This document shows positions 35,537 through 42,197 of a stretch of 64,000 nt of DNA, piece after piece. Location of the stretch: positions 1-64,000 of the forward strand of contig JAOPKE010000004.1 of NCBI GenBank assembly GCA_025517465.1. Reading direction: 5' to 3'. The first letter of the stretch is position 1; each line of letters begins with the position of its first letter. The notes under the pieces are model-generated. The model did not search any database, was not told the DNA's origin, and was given only the letters and a program-made list of their open reading frames with translations. Source of the DNA: Halobacteria archaeon HArc-gm2 (GTDB taxonomy: Archaea; Halobacteriota; Halobacteria; Halobacteriales; Haloarculaceae). The position numbers were made by a program, and so were the translations under genes.

Positions 35537-35674
35537 ATGTAGGTGTGTCTGCTCGTTGTGGAATCGCGCCTGATCTCGGTGCGGGGGATGGCAGTGAAAA
35601 GAACGGCGACTGCCAGCCTCGCTATCGTACTACCGACGTCATCAGGCCCATACCCGAACCTTGGCGGTCGCTCG

Positions 35675-35680
35675 TATAAA
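35675..35680 (-). promoter_or_regulatory. Candidate TATA box upstream of valS
   Basis: On the minus strand AAATTTATACG is a strong TATA match in otherwise G/C-rich DNA. It lies ~140 nt before the valS ATG, so a transcript starting here would carry a ~110-nt leader, unusual in an organism where most messages are leaderless. Nothing else on either strand would use it well. Confidence 0.35.
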
Positions 35681-35742
35681 TTTTCGCTTCCCGACCGCGT
35701 TCGGAGAACTGAGACGGTCACACCGGTCTTCGATACGCTGTC

Positions 35743-36033
35743 TCACTGGCGTTCACGATCCGGTGCACGGACGGCGCTTGATTGCTCGTCGTTCGTCGCG
35801 CTGCGGCGACGTTCGGTCCGCGCCAGTCGCCCGGCAGCACGGAGGGCGACTACGGCGAGAAGGGGCACCATGAGAACCGCGCGGGCCGGCTGAAACCCCG
35901 CGGCTTCCCACGGACCGATCTGTTCAAGCGTCCCACCGGCCTGCGTCACCCACGGGAGAGAGACGCCGGTCGCGAGGAACACGGGGCCGAGGAGACCTAT
36001 CAGTGTCGACCGAGTCGTTCTCGGGACGTCCAT
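35743..36033 (-). CDS. Small two-helix membrane protein
   Basis: 96 aa with two helices (about residues 10-27 and 50-68) and a polar, Arg/Glu-rich tail. Pro/Gly turn LPWVTQAGGTLEQIGPW between them. Unrecognised. It lies alone between valS and a pectate-lyase gene. Evidence is length, membrane pattern and codon usage only. Confidence 0.5.
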   Translation of the reverse strand: MDVPRTTRSTLIGLLGPVFLATGVSLPWVTQAGGTLEQIGPWEAAGFQPARAVLMVPLLAVVALRAAGRLARTERRRSATNDEQSSAVRAPDRERQ

Positions 36034-36276
36034 TCGTCGAATCCACGACAGGGACGACCGATAGACGCTCCGGTCCTCGGGAACCGGTTCCTTCCGGCGG
36101 CCGTCGAGGTGTCGTCGATTCTGCCTGTCGCGATTACCCGGTTACTACGTCCATTCGACCCCCATTCTTTCGGCATTAATTGGAAGGTATGTAACTAGGT
36201 GGTGTGAAAATCTCCCGCACGCGGTGGACGAACAGGATGGGGGCGGTCGTCCACCAGACGTCGAGACACCAGAACG

Positions 36277-38127
36277 ATGACCGACAGATCCAACCACGAC
36301 CGGGGAGCATCGAACGAGAACGACCCGACGCGCCGCACGTTTCTCAAGACGGCGACGGCGGGTGCGGTGGCGACGGCGATAGGAACTGCGTCGCTGGCTG
36401 GCCCAGCGAGCGCCGCACACGGCGGCGGCGGATTCCACGTCGACGACGGGTTCGCCGACACGTCGTGGCTCGACGACGGCGCGGAAGTAATCGTCGTCGA
36501 AGAGGCCACCAGGGAGGCCGTCGAGGCGGCGTTCCAGGCCTCGGGCCCGCGGATCGTCGCCTTCGCGACCAGCGGAACCATCGACCTGGGCGGGGAGTCC
36601 CTGGAGATAACGAACGACCAGTGCTGGGTCGCCGGCCAGACCGCGCCGTCGCCCGGTATCACCTTCGTCAACGGCCAGTTGCAGGTCGACGCGAACGACT
36701 GCGTCGTCCAGCACGTTCGGACGCGCATCGGGCCCGGCGACGGAGACATCCAGAGCAACGACTCGCTGAACACCGCCGACGGCAGTTCGAACAACGTCGT
36801 CGACCACGTGACGGCGACGTGGGGCACCGACGAGTGCATGTCCGTCGGCTACGACTCCGACGCGACGACGTTCTCGAACAACATCATCGCCGAGGGGCTG
36901 TGGAACCCCTACGGCGACGAGGCCGACCACAACTACGCGACGCTCGTCGGCGACGGCGCCGAGCGCGTCGCGCTCATCGGGAACGTCTGGGCCAAGACAC
37001 GCGGCCGCGTGCCGCGGCTGAAGAGCGACACGCGCAGCGTCGTCGTCAACAACCTGGCGTACTTCTTCGACGAGGCGGCCAACGCCGACGACTCGGCCGA
37101 GACCAGCTTTGTCGGAAACGTCTACGCGGGCACGGCCGATACCGGCGACCCGGTGCTAGACGGCGGGTCGGCGTTCGTCTCGGACAACGTCACGACCGAC
37201 CCGTCACTCGACTCGGACCAGCCGTTCGCCGAGACGAACGAACTCGGGTCGCGGCCGCTGTGGCCGAGCGGGCTCTCCGCACTGTCCTCGGGCGAGGTCG
37301 AGTCACACAATCTCTCGAACGCGGGCGCGCGGCCGGCCGACCGCACCGAACACGACCAGCGGGTCATTCGGGAGGTTCGCGACCGCGCCGGCAACGACTC
37401 GCTGGACTCGCCGTACGACTACTGGGTCGCCACGCCGGACGACCTCGGTGGCTACCCGCAGCTTCCGGAGAACTCTCATTCGCTGAACCCGCCGAGCAGC
37501 GGCCTGCGCGAGTGGCTGGCGGAATGGGCGGCGGCAGTCGAGACCGGCAGCGGGAACCCAGGGAGCGGTGGCGGCGGGAGTGGCAGCGACGGCGGTGGAA
37601 CTGACGGCGGGAGCGGCGACGACGGCAGTGACGATGGGTCCGGCGACGGCGGGAGCGGCGACGGCGGCGGAGACAGCGGCGGAACAGGCGGCACGCCCAT
37701 CGGCGAGGGGACATACCGCATCACGAGCGCCAACAGCGGGAAGTTCCTGGAGGTGGCCAGCGCCGACACCAGCGACGGCGCCAACGTCCAGCAGTGGGGC
37801 GACACTGGCCACCCCTGCCAGGAGTGGGACGTGACCGACAACGGCGACGGCACCTGCACGCTCACCAACGCCCACAGCGGCAAACTGCTCGAAGTCGCCA
37901 ACGCCGACACCAGCGATGGCGCCAACGTCCGACAGTACTCCGACACGAATCACGCCTGCCAGCACTGGCGGATCGTGGACAACGGCGACGGCACCTACCG
38001 CCTGGAGAACGCCCACAGCGGGAAAGTCGCCGACGTCGAGGGAGCCTCCACGGCGGACGGCGCAAACGTCCTCCAGTGGGCGTACCACGGCGGCGACAAC
38101 CAGCGCTGGTCGTTCGAGCAGGTCTGA
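36277..38127 (+). CDS. Secreted Tat pectate-lyase-like protein with ricin-B lectin domain
   Basis: 616 aa. The N-terminal Tat signal has RR at residues 19-20 (TRRTFLKTA), and cleavage is likely after residue 46. Residues 48-420 fit a pectate-lyase-type right-handed beta-helix (WVAGQTAPSPGITFVNGQLQ, SLNTADGSSNNVVDHVTATW). A ~55-residue Gly/Ser/Asp linker follows, then a C-terminal ricin-B trefoil: three repeats with SGK-hydrophobic-LEV and QQW/RQY/QW motifs (YRITSANSGKFLEVA..., TLTNAHSGKLLEVA..., YRLENAHSGKVADVEG). A plausible extracellular polysaccharide-degrading enzyme. Confidence 0.9.
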   Translation: MTDRSNHDRGASNENDPTRRTFLKTATAGAVATAIGTASLAGPASAAHGGGGFHVDDGFADTSWLDDGAEVIVVEEATREAVEAAFQASGPRIVAFATSGTIDLGGESLEITNDQCWVAGQTAPSPGITFVNGQLQVDANDCVVQHVRTRIGPGDGDIQSNDSLNTADGSSNNVVDHVTATWGTDECMSVGYDSDATTFSNNIIAEGLWNPYGDEADHNYATLVGDGAERVALIGNVWAKTRGRVPRLKSDTRSVVVNNLAYFFDEAANADDSAETSFVGNVYAGTADTGDPVLDGGSAFVSDNVTTDPSLDSDQPFAETNELGSRPLWPSGLSALSSGEVESHNLSNAGARPADRTEHDQRVIREVRDRAGNDSLDSPYDYWVATPDDLGGYPQLPENSHSLNPPSSGLREWLAEWAAAVETGSGNPGSGGGGSGSDGGGTDGGSGDDGSDDGSGDGGSGDGGGDSGGTGGTPIGEGTYRITSANSGKFLEVASADTSDGANVQQWGDTGHPCQEWDVTDNGDGTCTLTNAHSGKLLEVANADTSDGANVRQYSDTNHACQHWRIVDNGDGTYRLENAHSGKVADVEGASTADGANVLQWAYHGGDNQRWSFEQV

Positions 38128-38200
38128 ACGATAGGAGCCAGTCAGGTTCGACCCGCCCGGAACCACAACCCCTACCTCCCCGCTCCGAGAGCCCCTTCGT

Positions 38201-39112
38201 ATGCAACTGGGCGTCATCGGACTCGGGCGGATGGGCCGGATCGTCGTGGACAGAACGCTGGATGCGGGCCACGACGTGGTGGCCTTCGACATCTCGGAGG
38301 AGGCCGTTGCGGACGCGGCCGAGGCGGGCGCGGAACCAGCCGACTCGATCTCGGACCTCGCGTCGAAACTCGGCGAGGAGAAGCGCATCTGGCTGATGGT
38401 GCCCGCAGGGGACCCGATAGATGCCGCACTCGACGAACTCGACGGCACCGTCGACGCGGACGACGTCGTCGTCGATGGCGGCAACTCCAACTTCCACGAC
38501 ACGCTCAGGCGGGCCGAACGCACCGACGCCGCCTACGTGGACTGCGGCACGTCGGGCGGCCCCGCCAGCGCCGAAGAGGGGTTCTCGCTGATGGTCGGCG
38601 GGCCGGAGTGGGCCTACGAGGCGATGGTTCCCGTCTTCGACGCCGTCGCGACCGGACCGGCGGGCCACGACCGCATGGGTCCCACGGGCTCGGGCCACTA
38701 CGTCAAGATGGTCCACAACGGCGTCGAGTACGCGCTGATGCAGGCCTACGGCGAGGGGTTCGAACTGCTCGCCAACGGCCGCTTCGACCTGGATCTGGAG
38801 TCCGTCGCGCGCACGTGGAACAACGGCGCCGTCATCCGCTCGTGGCTCCTCGAACTCTGCGAGGAGGCGTTCCGCGAGGAAGGCTCGGACCTCGGCGACG
38901 TCGCCGACCGGATCGAGGGCGGGTCGACCGGTACCTGGACCGTCCAGGAGGCGCTAGAACAGGAAGTGCCGGTCCCCCTCATCTACCAGGCGCTGTCCGA
39001 GCGGTTCTCCTCGCGGTCGACCGACGGCGACGACCCGGGGCGGTTCTCGCGACGGCTAGCGAACCGGCTTCGCTACGGGTTTGGTCGGCACGAGGTCCCG
39101 CGGCGGGAATAG
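38201..39112 (+). CDS. gnd: 6-phosphogluconate dehydrogenase (decarboxylating), short type
   Basis: 303 aa, the short (~300 aa) YqeC-like form of Gnd. N-terminal Rossmann motif MQLGVIGLGRMG; VVDGGNSNFHDTLRR, CGTSGGPASAEEG and GSGHYVKMVHNGVEYALMQA are the family core with catalytic Lys. Converts 6-phosphogluconate to ribulose-5-phosphate with NAD(P)+. The last 50 bp of the gene are duplicated perfectly just downstream (39235-39284). Confidence 0.93.
   Translation: MQLGVIGLGRMGRIVVDRTLDAGHDVVAFDISEEAVADAAEAGAEPADSISDLASKLGEEKRIWLMVPAGDPIDAALDELDGTVDADDVVVDGGNSNFHDTLRRAERTDAAYVDCGTSGGPASAEEGFSLMVGGPEWAYEAMVPVFDAVATGPAGHDRMGPTGSGHYVKMVHNGVEYALMQAYGEGFELLANGRFDLDLESVARTWNNGAVIRSWLLELCEEAFREEGSDLGDVADRIEGGSTGTWTVQEALEQEVPVPLIYQALSERFSSRSTDGDDPGRFSRRLANRLRYGFGRHEVPRRE
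39059..39108 (+). repeat. 50-bp direct repeat, copy 1 (3' end of gnd)
   Basis: From GCGAACCGGCTTCGCTACGG to CCGCGGCGGGA, encoding the last 17 Gnd residues. An identical copy lies at 39235-39284, 176 bp on. Same strand, no mismatch seen in 50 positions. Confidence 0.9.
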
Positions 39113-39168
39113 CATACGGCGAGCGGCGCGAGCCGCTTCTTCCGAACGCGAGCGAAGTGAGCGTTCGG

Positions 39169-39232
39169 CCTTTTTCACCCATGTTTTTGCCGCGAGCGGT
39201 GCGCGGAGCGCACCCGAGCGGGAAAAAGATGG
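39169..39232 (+). terminator. Bipartite T-tract/hairpin 3' element, copy C
   Basis: After the hairpin GAACGCGAGCGAAGTGAGCGTTC (39143-39166) come CCTTTTT, an 8-nt spacer, GTTTTTGC, a G/C-rich hairpin (GCGAGCGGTGCGCGGAGCGC), and GAAAAAGATGG. It matches copies A (1280-1348) and B (9074-9153). It lies exactly between the two gnd direct repeats. Confidence 0.6.
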
Positions 39233-39234
39233 TG

Positions 39235-39284
39235 GCGAACCGGCTTCGCTACGGGTTTGGTCGGCACGAGGTCCCGCGGCGGGA
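39235..39284 (+). repeat. 50-bp direct repeat, copy 2
   Basis: Exact second copy of the gnd 3' end. It is in an intergenic position and has no start of its own. Translation reads VANRLRYGFGRHEVPRREE, i.e. the Gnd tail without its stop. Confidence 0.9.
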
Positions 39285-39315
39285 GGAGTAAGAGAGCAGA
39301 CCGCGAGCGGAACGG

Positions 39316-40197
39316 TCAGCCGATGCCGATCATCGTCACGCCGGCGATGGCCAGCGCCGCCGCGCCGAGGCGGAGGCCCAGTGCGTCCTCGCCGAGGAAG
39401 ACGCCGCCGAGCACGACGGCGAAGACGGCCGACGAGTTGATCACTGGCGAGGCGAGACTCGCCGGTAGCGTCGCGAAGGCGAGTATCACCAGGTGTTCCG
39501 CGACGGCGAGCAGGAGCCCGAGTGCGAGGAATTTCACCGCGTCGTCCCGGACGCCGTCGGGGGCGTGACGGACCGCCAGGGGTGCGAGCGCGAGGGCGAC
39601 GCCCACGAACAGTGCGAGATTCACGCTCGCCGGCGGGACGCCGAGTTCCTGGGTCAGTGCGCGCTTGCCGACGTCGGTGACCCCGAACGCTGCCGCGCTC
39701 AGGAGCGCGAGCTGTGCCGGCCGCGAGCGGGCGGCCCGGACCAGCGGCTCGACGAGCGCGCCCCGCTGGTAGTTGGCGACGTACACGGCGGCGGTCGCGA
39801 CGACGATGCCGGCCGTCTGGAGGGGGGTCAGGTGCTGTCCGAACACGGCGACCTCGATGGGGACGACGAAGACGGGCACCAGTTTGCTGATCGGGGCGAC
39901 GTAGGAGACGTCGCCCAGCGCGATGGCCCTGAACGACGCCAGGACGGCGACCGCGGACCCCGCCACGACGAACGCGAGGACCGCGAGTCCGGCCCGGGCG
40001 TCGTCGGCGGGGAGGTAGCTGCCGTCGACCGACACGATGGCTATCGGAACGTACCAGAGGAGCGAGCTCCCGTACGTGAGCGAGACGTACACGGGCGCAG
40101 GGTACGCCGAGAAGTAGCGCTTGATGGCAAACAGATACAATCCCAGCATGATCGCCGATGCCCCGGCGTACACCAGTCCGACGTCCCTTTCGTACAC
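39316..40197 (-). CDS. EamA/DMT-family transporter
   Basis: 293 aa, ten helices arranged as two five-helix EamA repeats (first half ending AGIVVATAAVYVAN; second half ending GVTMIGIG). GTG start. Substrate unknown; DMT carriers export amino acids, nucleosides or sugars. Transcribed towards gnd. Confidence 0.85.
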   Translation of the reverse strand: MYERDVGLVYAGASAIMLGLYLFAIKRYFSAYPAPVYVSLTYGSSLLWYVPIAIVSVDGSYLPADDARAGLAVLAFVVAGSAVAVLASFRAIALGDVSYVAPISKLVPVFVVPIEVAVFGQHLTPLQTAGIVVATAAVYVANYQRGALVEPLVRAARSRPAQLALLSAAAFGVTDVGKRALTQELGVPPASVNLALFVGVALALAPLAVRHAPDGVRDDAVKFLALGLLLAVAEHLVILAFATLPASLASPVINSSAVFAVVLGGVFLGEDALGLRLGAAALAIAGVTMIGIG

Positions 40198-40312
40198 GAG
40201 TTGTGAACGGATGATTCTCGCCGCCTCGCATGAGCGTTGCGGCCGAGGGGCCGGTCGCCGGGGTGCGGACCGGGCTCCGCGTCGCTCCGACGGCGGCGCT
40301 GCTTGAAAACAG

Positions 40313-40318
40313 TTTTAA
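40313..40318 (+). promoter_or_regulatory. TATA box of the anchored ferredoxin
   Basis: AGTTTTAACC lies ~26 nt before the ATG at 40342, fitting a leaderless start. Confidence 0.5.
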
Positions 40319-40341
40319 CCGCATGCGCCAAACGCTCGCGT

Positions 40342-40932
40342 ATGGTAGATCCAGTGAGTGTCGCCGTCGGGGCCGCCCTCACGTTCCTCGTCGTCGTCGT
40401 CCACTACTCGTCGGGGACGGGCTGGGAGCCCACCGAGGACATCTCCCAGGACGTCCTCGAGAAGCGGGCCGCGACCGTTCCGGAGACCGACTTCCCGGAG
40501 CCGTACAACCGCTCTATCGGCGGCGGTGCGCCCACAGGGGCCATCCCCGCCGGCGGCGCGGAAGGGGAACTCGCGGAGGGCGAGGAGGCGGAGGAAGAAG
40601 AAGACGAGGGCTTCGACCCCGAATCCATCCCGGAGGACGAGGTCGAGTACTACGAGATCGAGTTCGCCAAGGAGGGCGAGACCATCGAGGTCGCCAACAA
40701 CGAGACCATCCTCGACGCCGGCGAGGACGAGGGCTGGGACCTCCCCTACGCCTGCCGCGAGGGCCAGTGCGTCTCCTGTGCCGGACAGGTCCAGGACGGC
40801 CCCTCGGGCGACTACATCCGCCACATCAACAACGAGGCGCTGTTCGACGACGACATGGAAGAGGGCTACTGCCTGACCTGTGTCGCCTGTCCGACCGACG
40901 AGTTCACGATCGAGACGGGCGAGCAGCCATAG
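40342..40932 (+). CDS. Membrane-anchored [2Fe-2S] ferredoxin
   Basis: 196 aa. One N-terminal helix (residues 4-21) anchors the protein. An acidic, Gly-rich linker of ~80 residues follows, then a plant-type ferredoxin domain with cluster ligands Cys138, Cys143, Cys146 and Cys180 (CxxxxCxxC...C). Haloarchaeal soluble ferredoxins lack the anchor, so this form may feed electrons to or from a membrane partner. Confidence 0.9.
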   Translation: MVDPVSVAVGAALTFLVVVVHYSSGTGWEPTEDISQDVLEKRAATVPETDFPEPYNRSIGGGAPTGAIPAGGAEGELAEGEEAEEEEDEGFDPESIPEDEVEYYEIEFAKEGETIEVANNETILDAGEDEGWDLPYACREGQCVSCAGQVQDGPSGDYIRHINNEALFDDDMEEGYCLTCVACPTDEFTIETGEQP

Positions 40933-41571
40933 GACGACGATTCGACTCATTTCTCGCGGCTCGCTCGGTACTCGTAAGCCGGCCAGACGTCGCTGACGGC
41001 GTTCTCACCGCACGATCGGGCTGGGAGCACCGCTTCACGCGCCCAACAGAGCGATAGCAATCGCTCGCCGGCGAAGATCCGACCTCGATCGCCCAGGGGG
41101 GTCAGTCGTGGGGGATCGAGGGGGCGCAGTCTCGTGCCAGTCACCAGCGGAGCGGACCGGCATCTAAAGGCTAGACGAACGGGATATAATTCCTCCCCCG
41201 GCAGTATCAACATTGAACACGGCTGTCGGATGAAGTGGGCTCGAAGAGAAGGTCCCGGCTCGATACCAGGGGGGCCAGGGGGATGGGGTATCGATGCGGG
41301 AGTCCCATGCCAGTACCGGACGTGTACTGGCGAATCGAGGGAAGAACGCGACGGTGAAAACGATTTGGTAACCCCTGTGACAGCCACTGGTCCTGGCGTT
41401 GTCAGATGAGAGAATGCTATAGTCGTCTCCGTCGCTCGGGACGTCCCCGGGTCAGGCGACGACCGCGGCCAGGCAGGGGAGAAACTGGCCGATTCCACGG
41501 TGCTGCAGCGTGCGAACAGTGTTCCGAAGGCATTTCGGTGCCGCTGCCAATCCACAGACAGACCAGCATCT
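40933..41571. other. 640-bp gap, no gene identified
   Basis: No ORF with haloarchaeal-protein character. A TATA-like GGGATATAAT lies at 41181-41190; the downstream 100 bases (41190-41290) are A/G-rich with GG-runs. A short ORF starting at 41230 (MKWARREGPGSIPGG) has no acidic bias and looks spurious. A small RNA is possible but I cannot support one. Confidence 0.4.
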
Positions 41572-41919
41572 ATGAGCGAGGACATCCCGGTAGACGTGCG
41601 GCAGCGCTTCGATCGGACGGTGGCGTTCGTCGCCGTTCTCGACCTGGTACGGCGGCGCAAGGACGGGGACCAGCTCCCGGAGACCGTGGAACTGCTCGAG
41701 TTGAACCAGGCAAAGCTTCGGACGGCGCTCGAACAGTTCCCGTCGCTCGAACCGACGACGGCGGGCATCGATCCGGTCGACATCGTCGAGGAGGAACTCG
41801 ACGAACAGGAGGTACTGCGGTCGAACAACGGCCTCGCGGAGGAGCTGTCGCTGGTCCGAGACTACCTCGAAGAACGGAACGAGCCGATCACGCTGGAAGC
41901 GCGACCGGACGACATCTGA
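41572..41919 (+). CDS. Hypothetical 115-aa helical acidic protein
   Basis: Starts MSEDIPVDVRQRFDRTVAFV; mostly helical with a heptad-like pattern (LDLVRRRKDG, LLELNQAKLRTALEQF, LVRDYLEERNEP). No cysteines or membrane helix. No family recognised. Lies alone between the gap above and the PKD protein gene. Confidence 0.6.
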   Translation: MSEDIPVDVRQRFDRTVAFVAVLDLVRRRKDGDQLPETVELLELNQAKLRTALEQFPSLEPTTAGIDPVDIVEEELDEQEVLRSNNGLAEELSLVRDYLEERNEPITLEARPDDI

Positions 41920-42007
41920 GTGGCCGCGTCTGGGCCATCTGCCGGACGGTATCCGAACTTCTCTCGGTGACTTCGACCGCGACCACACCAGTAGACGCCG
42001 TATACCG

Positions 42008-42043
42008 GCGAGTAGCCGCTGCGCTTCGCTACCGCACTCGCCG
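42008..42043. terminator. Hairpin after the 115-aa gene
   Basis: GGCGAGTAGCC...and CGCACTCGCC flank GCTGCGCTTCGC, giving an imperfect stem-loop ~90 bp after the stop. Likely a terminator or structured RNA; weak. Confidence 0.3.
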
Positions 42044-42197
42044 CATAACAAACGCCGGATCGGCCAATCTACCCGCAAGGCGCCCGCACTGGCGCGACGT
42101 CGACGGGGCCACCACGCATGTTTAGACAGTTCACACGCGATATCCGCGACCGGCCGACGGCGGGAAGTACGGACGGACAGATCCGGGGTGAGGCCCC

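Noticed and set aside
41230-41409. Short ORF MKWARREGPGSIPGG...
   Set aside because: Basic, Gly/Pro-rich, no family, no typical promoter. The T-arm-like stretch GGTCCCGGCTCGATACC nearby also failed as a tRNA: no TTC loop and no acceptor pairing.
40947-41828. Minus-strand open frame of ~290 codons
   Set aside because: Spans the 640-bp gap and the antisense of the 115-aa gene. Ser/Arg/Pro-rich and not acidic; no promoter seen.
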